Positions 5,363 through 13,487 of a stretch of DNA of 14,977 nt are shown here, piece by piece. Both the position numbers and the translations under genes were made by a program. The number at the start of each line of letters is the position of its first letter. Positions within the stretch are counted from its first letter, which is position 1. The notes below the pieces were generated by a model, which saw only the letters and a program-made list of their open reading frames with translations, was not told where the DNA came from and made no database searches. Origin of the DNA: Clostridiaceae bacterium (lineage in GTDB: Bacteria > Bacillota > Clostridia > Oscillospirales > Acutalibacteraceae); assembly GCA_016292575.1 (NCBI GenBank), contig JAEDIH010000034.1, forward strand, positions 1-14,977. Reading direction: 5' to 3'.

Positions 5363-6258
5363 AGCACCCATTCTTTAATGTTTTTTGCCTCGTTATACAA
5401 TAAAACGTAATTGTCGTGTCTGCTTTTGCTGATTACGCCTTTTTGGGTCATCTCGCAAATTTTGCACCCTTTTTCGCCTATATGGGCGCAGGAGGTAAAT
5501 TTGCACATGCCGATATATTTACTGAATTCGGGAAAGCAGGCGGCAAGCTCGTTTTTCAGAACAGGATCGGACGAAACAAGGTCTACAGACGAAAAACCCG
5601 CCGTGTCAATGATAAGTCCATCACCTATATGAAAAATTTCTGCCTGACGTGTAGTGTGTCTGCCGCGTCCGAGCTTCATGCTGATCTCTCCGGTATCAAG
5701 CGAAAGGGACGGGCAAAGCATATTAATAAGCGTTGATTTGCCCGCGCCGGAATTTCCTGTAAAGGCGGTCAGCTTTCCGGAAAGCTCAGCTTTGATGGCT
5801 TCGATATCCGAGTGTTCCTCGGGCGATACGGTGTAAACGCTGTAGCCTGTTGTTTTGTATATTTCAAGCATTTTTTCCGCAGAAGCAAGGTCGGTCTTTG
5901 AAAAAACAAGGACAGGCTCAATCTTGTTCTTTTGCGCAAGAGCCGTCATTTTATCAATGACGAGCGTATTCGGCTCCGGGTCGCGCATTGAAACAACTAT
6001 GAGAAGCTTGTCAATATTTGCAACGGGCGGTCGCCTGAGAAAATTTTTACGTTCTTCAATGGAGCAAATTGTGTTTTCAGCATTCTGATTGACTTCAATT
6101 ACAACCCTGTCACCTGCAAGCGGAGTTATCCTCTCCTTGCGGAATTTTCCCTTGGCTTTACATTCAAAAACGCCGTCGGCGGTTTCCACATAATAGAAAC
6201 CGCCGATACCCTTTAGTATGATACCGCTTTTTTTCTCTGATTCTTTCATATTGCCCAT
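5353..6258 (-). CDS. rsgA: Ribosome small subunit GTPase RsgA (YloQ/CpgA)
   Basis: This 301-residue circularly permuted GTPase helps late maturation of the 30S subunit. An OB-fold domain (about 11-75) is followed by the permuted G domain: the G4 position FSKTD (119-123, Ser replacing the usual Asn of NKxD), P-loop GNSGAGKST (168-176) and G3 DTAG (218-221). The switch region contains GRGRHTT (197-203). The C-terminal zinc site is C252, C257, H259 and C265. Length is normal. The ATG at 6258 follows GAGGAA; a second ATG three codons on lies too far from it. The gene starts one base after the prkC stop, so translation is probably coupled. In B. subtilis CpgA is linked to cell wall phenotypes and is a PrkC substrate, fitting the neighbourhood. 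Confidence 0.96.
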   Translation of the reverse strand: MGNMKESEKKSGIILKGIGGFYYVETADGVFECKAKGKFRKERITPLAGDRVVIEVNQNAENTICSIEERKNFLRRPPVANIDKLLIVVSMRDPEPNTLVIDKMTALAQKNKIEPVLVFSKTDLASAEKMLEIYKTTGYSVYTVSPEEHSDIEAIKAELSGKLTAFTGNSGAGKSTLINMLCPSLSLDTGEISMKLGRGRHTTRQAEIFHIGDGLIIDTAGFSSVDLVSSDPVLKNELAACFPEFSKYIGMCKFTSCAHIGEKGCKICEMTQKGVISKSRHDNYVLLYNEAKNIKEWVLSQ

Positions 6259-6259
6259 G

Positions 6260-8155
6260 TTATTCCTCTATAACGGGATCGCTGCTTTCGGTTGACGAAG
6301 GAACTGTTGCCGGTTTTTCTGTCGGCTCGGTCGGAGCACTTGTGGGTTCGGTTGTGCTCTCGGTTTCCGGCGGAAGTGTTGTTGAACGCTTGGGCGCGCT
6401 TGTTGTTCTGTCTGTTGTGCTTACAGCGGTGGTCGTCTGCTCGGTCGTTGACTCGGTTGTGCTCTGGGTCGGAAGCTGACCGGTGCTTACATAAACAGCG
6501 ATTGCTGTTCCGGGAGGCACCTGCTCACCAACGTGCTCGTAACCGATAATGGTTCCCCTTTCGGCTGAATTGCTGCGGTATTCCGTGCGTGCAGCGTCAA
6601 GAGTCAGACCTGCTTTTTCAAGCTCTATCTGTGCCTGTTCAACCGTAAGCCCGTTAAGATTCGGAACATCAACAGGCTCCGCATCCTCGGTTGTTGCAAC
6701 ATAGATTATAACAAGCGTACCCTCATCAACCTCGGTATCGCGTGCCGGCGAGGTTCTTATGACCGTGCCTGCGTCTTTGGTTGAGCTTTTTTCCTTAACT
6801 ATCTTTGTGTCAAAGTTCATTTCCTTAAGCCTTGACTGAGCGGTGCTGTATTCATAGCCATATACGTCCGGTATTATGACCTTGTTTGCGGATTTTGCAA
6901 CATACAGTGTGATTTCCGAGCCGAGGGAAACTTTCTTTCCCTTTTTCGGAAGCTGATCAAGAATTGTTCCGTTTGCTTTATCGTTTGACGCCTGCTCAAT
7001 GCAGTTGAAAACGAATTTTCCTGCGTATTCCTCAGCGTTCATAACGTCGGAAGTGAAATTCAGACCGACAAAATCAGGCACTTTGACCTTGTTTTTGTCA
7101 GGCAGAACTATCGCAGCAATGATTACCGCAAAAAGAATAAGCACGCCAAGCACACCGGCAAGAATGCCGATGGTCTTTTTCTTAGCCTTGCTGTCGTCCT
7201 CGTCCTCCTCGTCATACGCGTCCTCCTGAGACTTTTCGGAGTTCTTCGCTGCGCTTTCAATGCTGCTGAGCGGAACGTACTTTGTCGGCTGCTTGTCAAC
7301 AAAGTATGAATAGTCAAACTTAACGTTCGGGTTCTTTTTGAATTCGGCAATATCCATCAGCATTTCCGATGCCGACTGATACCGATCGTTCGGACTCTTC
7401 TGCATGGCGCGGATAATTATCTGCTCAAGACCGACGGGAATATCGGGATTCAGCTCGCGCGGTCTGACGGGGTCGTTCTGAAGCTGCATCAAAGCAACCG
7501 ACACCGCGTTGTCCGACTGGAAAGGAACCTTGCCTGTCAGCATTTCATAAAGGACAACACCGACAGAATAAAGGTCGGTCTTTGCGTCCGTCACGCTGCC
7601 CTTTGCCTGCTCGGGACTGATGTAATGCACGGAGCCGATTGCTCCGTCAGTCATTGTTCTTGTTTCGCTGCGGCTGAAACGTGCAATGCCGAAATCCGTA
7701 ACCTTTATTGTTCCGTCGGAAAGCAGCATAATATTCTGCGGCTTGATGTCGCGGTGAACAATGCCTTTATCATGAGCGTGCTGAAGCGCTCTCAGAATCT
7801 GAGTCACAAAGTAAATGGCTTCACGGATGTCAAGTCTGCCCTGCTGCTCAATATATTCTTTGAGAGTGATGCCGTCAACATATTCCATGACGATATACTG
7901 AAGATTATCACCGTAGCTGACGTCATAGATTTTTACAATGTTCGGATGGGAAAGGACGGCGATAGCCTTGGACTCGTTTTTGAATCTGCGCCTGAATTCC
8001 TCATTCTGCAAAAATTCGTCCTTGAGAACCTTAACCGCAACAATTCTGTTGTCAATATTATCAAACGCTTTATATACAACGGCCATTCCGCCGACGCCGA
8101 TTATCTCGATAATCTCGTAGCGTCCGTCAAGCCTTTTTCCGACATAGTTTTCCAT
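6260..8155 (-). CDS. prkC: Membrane Ser/Thr protein kinase with three PASTA domains (PrkC/Stk1 type)
   Basis: This 631-residue bitopic kinase senses muropeptides or lipid II outside the cell and phosphorylates proteins inside. The kinase domain spans about 13-272: glycine loop GVGGMAVVYKA (20-30), ATP lysine K42, E61, HRDIKPQN (134-141), DFG (154-156), and an activation loop with T165/T167/T169 before ISPEQ. An acidic and basic juxtamembrane stretch (311-327) precedes one transmembrane helix (about 328-351). PASTA repeats lie at about 357-420, 425-487 and 494-557. The last 72 residues (560-631) form a Thr/Ser/Pro/Glu-rich, repetitive tail, which is unusual after the last PASTA domain. The ATG has GGGAG about 10 bases upstream, and the prpC stop codon touches that site. 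The antagonist phosphatase PrpC is encoded 15 bases upstream. Confidence 0.96.
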   Translation of the reverse strand: MENYVGKRLDGRYEIIEIIGVGGMAVVYKAFDNIDNRIVAVKVLKDEFLQNEEFRRRFKNESKAIAVLSHPNIVKIYDVSYGDNLQYIVMEYVDGITLKEYIEQQGRLDIREAIYFVTQILRALQHAHDKGIVHRDIKPQNIMLLSDGTIKVTDFGIARFSRSETRTMTDGAIGSVHYISPEQAKGSVTDAKTDLYSVGVVLYEMLTGKVPFQSDNAVSVALMQLQNDPVRPRELNPDIPVGLEQIIIRAMQKSPNDRYQSASEMLMDIAEFKKNPNVKFDYSYFVDKQPTKYVPLSSIESAAKNSEKSQEDAYDEEDEDDSKAKKKTIGILAGVLGVLILFAVIIAAIVLPDKNKVKVPDFVGLNFTSDVMNAEEYAGKFVFNCIEQASNDKANGTILDQLPKKGKKVSLGSEITLYVAKSANKVIIPDVYGYEYSTAQSRLKEMNFDTKIVKEKSSTKDAGTVIRTSPARDTEVDEGTLVIIYVATTEDAEPVDVPNLNGLTVEQAQIELEKAGLTLDAARTEYRSNSAERGTIIGYEHVGEQVPPGTAIAVYVSTGQLPTQSTTESTTEQTTTAVSTTDRTTSAPKRSTTLPPETESTTEPTSAPTEPTEKPATVPSSTESSDPVIEE

Positions 8156-8170
8156 TAATCTGACACTCCC

Positions 8171-8899
8171 TTAGCATTTGACGGCAACAACCGTGATATT
8201 ATCACGACCGCCGTTTTCGTTGGCTGCGGCGATAAGCTCATCGCACAGCACCTCAAATTCGTTGTTATTATATATTTCAAGTATCCGTTCCGGGCTGACA
8301 AAACCGCTGAGCCCGTCGGAGCAGAGAATTATTACATCGTTTTCACTAACATCGATATAGTCGAAATCAATTTCAATCTCCTCATCGACGCCGAGCGCTC
8401 TGGTAATTATGTTTTTGATAGGATGGTTGTCAAACTGTTCTTTGGTGATCTGACCCTTGTCAAGCATTTCCTGAACAAGCGAGTGGTCCTTGGTGATCTG
8501 ACGGATTGAGTTTTCGGATATTATGTAAGCTCTGCTGTCTCCTACGTGTGCTATACAGACAGCGGAGCCTTTCACAACGCAGGCAACAATCGTTGTGCCC
8601 ATACCTTTCAGACGGCTGTCTACCGAGCTTCGGTCAAAAACGGTGACGTTTGCCGTTGTTATCGCTGACAGGAGCATATTTTCCACCGAAACTCCGGTCA
8701 TTGACCTGTTATAGCTCTTTTCAATCTTCCTGCTGACCATATCAGCGGCAATTGAGCTTGCAAGTCTTCCGCCGGAAGCTCCGCCCATGCCGTCGCAAAC
8801 AACCGCCCAGACCGAACCGTCGTCATATTTTCCAAAACGAAACGCGTCTTCGTTCGCTTCCCTGACTTTTCCGATATCGGAATTTCCAATGACCTTCAT
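8171..8899 (-). CDS. prpC: PP2C-family protein phosphatase (PrpC/Stp1)
   Basis: This 242-residue metal-dependent Ser/Thr phosphatase reverses PrkC phosphorylation. PP2C motifs appear in order: REANEDAF (13-20, with metal ligand D18), VCDGMGG (34-40, D36), GDSRAY (120-125), SDGLSGFV (194-201, D195) and GGRDNITVVAV (230-240, D233). Length is typical of the bacterial stand-alone enzyme, with no membrane segment. The ATG at 8899 follows a very strong ribosome site, GGAGGTGA. A 68-base gap separates it from rlmN, one of the longest within the operon, and could contain a minor promoter (a TATAAA lies about 50 bases upstream, without a good -35 box). Its position before prkC is the conserved Firmicutes order. 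Confidence 0.96.
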   Translation of the reverse strand: MKVIGNSDIGKVREANEDAFRFGKYDDGSVWAVVCDGMGGASGGRLASSIAADMVSRKIEKSYNRSMTGVSVENMLLSAITTANVTVFDRSSVDSRLKGMGTTIVACVVKGSAVCIAHVGDSRAYIISENSIRQITKDHSLVQEMLDKGQITKEQFDNHPIKNIITRALGVDEEIEIDFDYIDVSENDVIILCSDGLSGFVSPERILEIYNNNEFEVLCDELIAAANENGGRDNITVVAVKC

Positions 8900-8967
8900 G
8901 CTCTCACCTCCGAAAACCTTTCCGTAATTTTTTGACCGATAAATTTATAACAATCAATCTAAGCGCT

Positions 8968-9990
8968 TTATTTTTCACCCCTGCGAAGCTGACCGCAGGA
9001 AGCGTTGATGTCGCTGCCGAGAGTGCGCCTTACCGTTACGTTTATGCCGCTTTTTTCAAGAATTTTTATGAATGCGGCAATCCGTTCGCCGCTGCTTTTT
9101 CTATAATCGCGTTCCTTAACGGAATTTATCGGTATAAGATTAACGTGGCAAAGCATTCCCTTGAGCCTTTTTGCAAGCAGCCGCGCGCAGTCGTCGCTGT
9201 CGTTGACTGAGCTTATCATGGCATATTCAAAGGATATGCGCCTGTTGGTTGCGGCAGTATAATCGTGGCATGCTTTGAGCAGCGTTTCAATGTTCCAGCG
9301 GCTGTTGACTGGCATTGTCCTGTTTCGTATTTCATCGCTCGGAGCGTGAAGCGAAACAGAAAGGGTCAACTGCAGCTTTTTTTTCATAAGCTTATAGATG
9401 CCGCTGACAACACCGCAGGTTGAAAGGGAAATATTCCTCATGCCGATATTCTGACCGTTTTCATCGGAAATAAGCTCAAGAAAGCGCATGACGTTATCGA
9501 AATTATCGAGCGGTTCTCCGACACCCATCATGACTATGTGTGATATTTTAATGCCGAGATCCTTCTGCGCAGTGTATACCTGAGAAAGAATCTCGCCCGG
9601 AAGAAGATTGCGGACAAAGCCGGCAATGCCGGAGGCGCAGAACGAACAGCCCATTTTGCAGCCGACCTGGCTTGAAACGCAGATTGTTCTTCCGTATTTA
9701 TACTTCATAACAACGGACTCGATAAGTTCGCCGTCATTGAGCTTGAAAAGATACTTAACTGTTTCATCATACACTGAAACCAATTTTTTTTCAATAGTAC
9801 AATCAGAAATGTAATATATTTTTTTAAGATTTTCTCTCAGTTCTTTTTTAATATTTGTCATTTCATCAAAAGAGGAAGCCTGGTGCTTATGAAGCCACGA
9901 ATAGACCTGAGAGGCTGTGTATGATTTTTCGCCTGCTGAGGCAAATTCCTCTTTAAGTTCCGCAAGGCTCATTGAACGTATATCTTTCAA
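8968..9990 (-). CDS. rlmN: Dual-specificity RNA methyltransferase RlmN (23S rRNA m2A2503)
   Basis: This 340-residue radical SAM enzyme methylates C2 of A2503 in 23S rRNA and A37 in some tRNAs. The cluster ligands are C111, C115 and C118 (CKMGCSFC). The methyl-carrying cysteine is C332 (INASCGQL) and the resolving cysteine is C104 (ICVSSQ), both conserved as in E. coli RlmN. MMGVGEPLDNFDNV (154-167) is the SAM-binding GEP region. The start chosen is TTG at 9990: it overlaps the rsmB TGA by four bases, has AGAGGGGG about 7 bases upstream, and gives the typical family beginning (KDIRSMSLAEL). An ATG at 9972 is possible but lacks a ribosome site. Cfr-type resistance enzymes resemble this family, but gene context supports housekeeping RlmN. 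Confidence 0.95.
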   Translation of the reverse strand: MKDIRSMSLAELKEEFASAGEKSYTASQVYSWLHKHQASSFDEMTNIKKELRENLKKIYYISDCTIEKKLVSVYDETVKYLFKLNDGELIESVVMKYKYGRTICVSSQVGCKMGCSFCASGIAGFVRNLLPGEILSQVYTAQKDLGIKISHIVMMGVGEPLDNFDNVMRFLELISDENGQNIGMRNISLSTCGVVSGIYKLMKKKLQLTLSVSLHAPSDEIRNRTMPVNSRWNIETLLKACHDYTAATNRRISFEYAMISSVNDSDDCARLLAKRLKGMLCHVNLIPINSVKERDYRKSSGERIAAFIKILEKSGINVTVRRTLGSDINASCGQLRRGEK

Positions 9991-11309
9991 TCACTTTCCC
10001 CCTCTTTTATAAAAAGCGCGATGAAAAATCCGTCGCTGTTGTTTTCATCCGGAAAAACAGTCACAAAGCTTTCGCCGCTGATTTTTGGAAACGGCTTTTC
10101 CGGTCTGAAATCCGGATTTTCTTTTATAAAGTGCTGACAAACCTCTTCATTTTCCGCCTTGCTCAAAGTGCAGGTTGAATAAACAAGTCGTCCTCCCTTT
10201 TTGACGTAGCGCGAACCGTTTTGCAGAATTTTATACTGTATGTCAGGAAGAGACAAAAGCTCCTGAGGCTTTTTAAACTTAATTTCCGGCTTTTTTGAAA
10301 TTATGCCGAGTCCGGAACACGGCACATCGCAAAGAACGCAGTCGGCGCCCTCTTCCAAAGAAGCGTTGAAAACCGAAGCGTCGAAAGCAGAGGCTTCAAC
10401 AATATTGAGTCCGAGCCTTGAAGCGCCCTTTGCAATCAGGGAAACGCGGCTTTCATAAAGGTCAAACGCTTTGATTTTTCCTTTGTTGTTCATGTTTTCA
10501 GCTATTGTGAAAGTTTTTCCGCCCGGTGCTGCGCACAGGTCAAAAACAGTGTCACCCTCTTTTGCTCCGAGCGCCTTTGCGCAAAGCTGCGAGGGAAGCC
10601 CCTGAACGTGAAAGAGCCCCTCTTTGAATTCATCAAGCTCTTCAACCGAAGATGAAAGCGAACCTATAACAAGTGAGTTTTCGGCAATTCCGCGTTCACA
10701 TTCGATGCCTTTTGAAGCAAAGCGACCGCAAAGTTCATCTGCTGAAATTTTCAGCCGGTTAACGCGGACTGTAAGCTTGTTTGCTTTCAACGAACAAGCA
10801 AGTATATTTTCGGTTCTTTCCTCGCCGTATTCGGAAAGCCACTTTTCAACCAGCCACTGCGGACACGAATATTTAACGCTCAGAAAATGCAGTTTGTCCT
10901 TTTCATCCGGCAGAATAAGCCCCTTGCGGTCAACGTTTCGCAAAACGGCATTGACAAGACCCGAAGCATAGGAACAGCCGTTAAGCTTTGCAAGCCTGAC
11001 GCTTTCATTTACGGCGGCCGAGGAGGGCACGGAGTTCATGAACAAAAGCTGAAAGGTACCGAGCCGCAGTATTGTCAGAACCTGAATTTTCAATTTGCTT
11101 AATGGCTTTGAAAGATGAGCGTAAAGCACATAGTCAAGCGTAAAAAGCCGCTCGCAAACGCCGTAAACCAAGACCGAAGCAAAGGCTTTGTTACGCAAAT
11201 CAAGCCGCGACTCTTTCAGCGCGGCGTCAAGGGCAAGGTTTGAATATGCGTTGTCTTTGAATATTTTCAAAAGAACATTATATGCTGTCTGTCTTGCGGT
11301 CGGTTTCAT
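9987..11309 (-). CDS. rsmB: 16S rRNA (cytosine-967-C5)-methyltransferase RsmB (Sun)
   Basis: This 440-residue SAM-dependent enzyme makes m5C967 in 16S rRNA. The N-terminal NusB-like helical RNA-binding domain covers about 1-130 (RQTAYNVLL... AVLRNV). The Rossmann methyltransferase domain follows with motif I DLCAAPGGKT (257-266), motif IV DVPCSGLG (328-335, C331 for product release) and motif VI YSTCTLS (377-383, C380 the nucleophile). Length is normal. The ATG has GGAG about 6 bases upstream. It starts 11 bases after the YugP-type gene and its stop overlaps the rlmN start, so translation is probably coupled. The pair rsmB-rlmN after fmt is the usual Firmicutes order. Confidence 0.95.
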   Translation of the reverse strand: MKPTARQTAYNVLLKIFKDNAYSNLALDAALKESRLDLRNKAFASVLVYGVCERLFTLDYVLYAHLSKPLSKLKIQVLTILRLGTFQLLFMNSVPSSAAVNESVRLAKLNGCSYASGLVNAVLRNVDRKGLILPDEKDKLHFLSVKYSCPQWLVEKWLSEYGEERTENILACSLKANKLTVRVNRLKISADELCGRFASKGIECERGIAENSLVIGSLSSSVEELDEFKEGLFHVQGLPSQLCAKALGAKEGDTVFDLCAAPGGKTFTIAENMNNKGKIKAFDLYESRVSLIAKGASRLGLNIVEASAFDASVFNASLEEGADCVLCDVPCSGLGIISKKPEIKFKKPQELLSLPDIQYKILQNGSRYVKKGGRLVYSTCTLSKAENEEVCQHFIKENPDFRPEKPFPKISGESFVTVFPDENNSDGFFIALFIKEGESD

Positions 11310-11320
11310 TTTTTCTCCGT

Positions 11321-12004
11321 TCAGTCTCTTGAGTTGTATCTTAAAATCAGGCGCAGCAGCGACATTATTGAAACAAGAAGCGCGGCAACATAGGTCATTG
11401 CGGCGGCGGTAAGAACTTTTCTTGCGCCGCGCTGTTCATCAGATGAGAGCATTCCGGTTTCATCAATGACTTTCATCGCTCTTGCGCTTGCGTTGAACTC
11501 AATAGGGAGAGTAACAAGCTGAAAAACAACAACGGCGGCGAACAGAATTATACCGACCTTTGTCAGAATTCCAAAGCCGAGAACATAGCCGAGAACGGCA
11601 AGCAGTATTCCGGCGGAAGAGCCGATGTTTGCAACAGGCAAAATTGCATTGCGCACCTTTATCGGAGCATAGCCCTGAGCATGCTGGGCCGCGTGACCGG
11701 CCTCGTGGCAGGCAATTCCTACAGAAGCGATGGAGTTATCCGAAAAGACTTTTGAAGAAAGGCGGATAACATTATCCCTCGGGTCGTAATGATCAGTGAG
11801 ATTGCCTTCTATCGGCACAATGCGAACATTAGTAATGCCGTAATAGGAAAGCACCCTCGCCGCCGCTGCGGCACCGGTAAGTCCCGAACGGTTCTGCACA
11901 CGGGACATTGACCTGTATGTGCCTTTGACGGCTGCCTGCGCAATCAGGGAAAGAAGAACCGCAGGTATAACAAGTATAAAATAGTAATAGTCGTACCAGA
12001 TCAT
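11321..12004 (-). CDS. yugP: YugP-type neutral zinc membrane metallopeptidase
   Basis: This 227-residue membrane protein belongs to the Zn_peptidase_2/YugP family (PF04298). The HExxH zinc site is HEAGH (100-104) in GIACHEAGHAAQHAQGY. The family's likely third ligand is E169 in PIEFNASARA. Predicted membrane segments lie at about 7-26, 120-145, 148-168 and 200-222, which brackets the active site close to the membrane. The physiological substrate is not known to me. The ATG follows AAGGAG. The gene is 31 bases after fmt and 11 before rsmB, firmly inside the operon. B. subtilis carries yugP elsewhere, so its place here is a lineage feature of many Clostridia, as far as I recall. Confidence 0.92.
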   Translation of the reverse strand: MIWYDYYYFILVIPAVLLSLIAQAAVKGTYRSMSRVQNRSGLTGAAAAARVLSYYGITNVRIVPIEGNLTDHYDPRDNVIRLSSKVFSDNSIASVGIACHEAGHAAQHAQGYAPIKVRNAILPVANIGSSAGILLAVLGYVLGFGILTKVGIILFAAVVVFQLVTLPIEFNASARAMKVIDETGMLSSDEQRGARKVLTAAAMTYVAALLVSIMSLLRLILRYNSRD

Positions 12005-12035
12005 AATAAGCTCCTTTCATAAGAGAAAGATTGAA

Positions 12036-12965
12036 TCATCCGAGCACTTTTCCGGCTGAAAGTCTGTAACCGTTGAGGAACGAAGCAGCATCCATACGCT
12101 TTTTGCCCTCAAGCTGAACCTCTTCCAGTTCAATGCAGTTGTTATCACCGCAGCAAACAACGAATTTTCCGTTTACCGAAACAACACAACCGGGAATATT
12201 ATTACCTTTTTTTTCGCTGAGAACCGCTTTGTGAAGCTTCAGCGTTTTTCCGTCAAGCTTTGTAAACGCGCCCGGCCAGGAATAAAGTCCGCGGATTTTA
12301 TTGTGAATTTCCAATGCGCTTTTGCTCCAGTCAACAAGACCCTCCTCCTTTGAAAGAAGACCGGCATAGGTTGCCTTTGAATCGTCCTGCTTAACCGGAC
12401 GCAGCTCGCCCTTTTCAAGCAGAGCAATCGTTTTCATCAGCACGTCTGCGCCGAGAGACGAAAGTTTTTCAAACATTTCAAGCGTTGTATCATTTATACC
12501 TATGGGTATTTTTTCCGTAAGCAGCATATCGCCGGTATCAAGACCCGCGTCCATCTGCATTGATGTTACGCCGGTCTCGGTCTCGCCGTTAAGGACGCAG
12601 TGATGAATCGGCGAGGCGCCGCGGTATTTCGGCAAAAGTGAAGCATGAATGTTGATACAGCCGTACTTTGGATATGCAAGAAAGTCCGGCGGAAGCAGTT
12701 TGCCGTATGCAACAACAATCACAAGCTCCGGGTTGATTTTTTTAAGAATTTCAACTCCTGCGCCGTTTTTAAGCGTTTTCGGCTGGAACACGGGAAGGTT
12801 GTGCTTCAGAGCCTCAATTTTGACATCGGGCATTTTCAGCTCCTGCTTCCTGCCGACAGGCTTGTCCGGCTGGCAGAATACGCCGACTATCTCATGCTTT
12901 GAAGCTGCAAGAGCTTTGAGACATTCAACGGAAAAATCGGGCGTACCCATAAATGCAATTTTCAT
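12036..12965 (-). CDS. fmt: Methionyl-tRNA formyltransferase
   Basis: This 309-residue enzyme formylates Met-tRNAi with 10-formyl-tetrahydrofolate for translation initiation. The N-terminal domain holds MKIAFMGTPDFS (1-12). The catalytic residues are N105 and H107 (INIHASLLPKYRGASPIH) and D143 (GLDTGDML). The C-terminal tRNA-binding OB domain spans about 205-309 (NKIRGLYSWPGAFT onward). Length is normal (E. coli 315). The ATG at 12965 has GCGAGG about 10 bases upstream, immediately after the def stop codon. It follows def by 17 bases, pairing formylation with deformylation in one transcript. Confidence 0.97.
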   Translation of the reverse strand: MKIAFMGTPDFSVECLKALAASKHEIVGVFCQPDKPVGRKQELKMPDVKIEALKHNLPVFQPKTLKNGAGVEILKKINPELVIVVAYGKLLPPDFLAYPKYGCINIHASLLPKYRGASPIHHCVLNGETETGVTSMQMDAGLDTGDMLLTEKIPIGINDTTLEMFEKLSSLGADVLMKTIALLEKGELRPVKQDDSKATYAGLLSKEEGLVDWSKSALEIHNKIRGLYSWPGAFTKLDGKTLKLHKAVLSEKKGNNIPGCVVSVNGKFVVCCGDNNCIELEEVQLEGKKRMDAASFLNGYRLSAGKVLG

Positions 12966-12982
12966 ATATTACAACCTCGCTG

Positions 12983-13468
12983 TTAATCTTCTTTATTAAG
13001 ACGTCTGAGTTCCTCGTCTGTCAGCATGCGCTTTGCCCTGTCGGTAAAAACAATGCCGTCAAGGTGGTCAATTTCATGGCAGAAGCAGCGCGCCTTGAGC
13101 CCTTCGCCTTTATACATACACCACTGACCCTTGCGATTTTGTGCGCGCACCCTGACAAATTCCGGGCGGCGGACAACTCCCCATTTTCCGGGCAAAGAAA
13201 GACAGCCCTCCTGCCCCTCCTGTTCACCGCTTGTTTCAACAATTTCGGGATTGATGAGCTCAAGCGGCTTTCCGTCGCCGACGTCAACAATAACAGCGCG
13301 GCGCAGTATGCCCACCTGAACGGCGGCAAGCCCCGCTCCGTCCGCCTTTTTCAGCGTTTCTTTCATATCATCAAGAAGCGTCCAAAGCTTTTCGTCAAAA
13401 TTCACGACCGGACGGCTCTTTTTCCTGAGCACCGGATCCTCGATTGTTACTATATTTCTGATTGCCAT
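12983..13468 (-). CDS. def: Peptide deformylase
   Basis: This 161-residue enzyme removes the formyl group from nascent proteins. All three family motifs are present: GAGLAAVQ (44-51), EGCLSLP (87-93, metal ligand C89) and CHEIDHLDG (130-138, H131 and H135 ligands, E132 catalytic). I chose the ATG at 13468 (MAIRNIVTIEDPVLR), which has AAGGAG about 9 bases upstream and gives the usual family N terminus. An in-frame ATG 17 codons further up would overlap priA and add an unrelated tail. The gene starts 19 bases after priA and is followed by fmt. Confidence 0.97.
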   Translation of the reverse strand: MAIRNIVTIEDPVLRKKSRPVVNFDEKLWTLLDDMKETLKKADGAGLAAVQVGILRRAVIVDVGDGKPLELINPEIVETSGEQEGQEGCLSLPGKWGVVRRPEFVRVRAQNRKGQWCMYKGEGLKARCFCHEIDHLDGIVFTDRAKRMLTDEELRRLNKED

Positions 13469-13487
13469 AGCTGTTCTCCTTTTATAA

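Noticed and set aside
8900..8967. A separate promoter for prpC-prkC in the 68-base gap after rlmN
   Set aside because: A TATAAA is present but no acceptable -35 box lies 16-18 bases upstream, so I did not list it as a feature.
9600..9680. Cfr-type antibiotic resistance methyltransferase instead of RlmN
   Set aside because: The overlap with rsmB and the conserved operon position fit housekeeping RlmN, and the N terminus matches the RlmN family.
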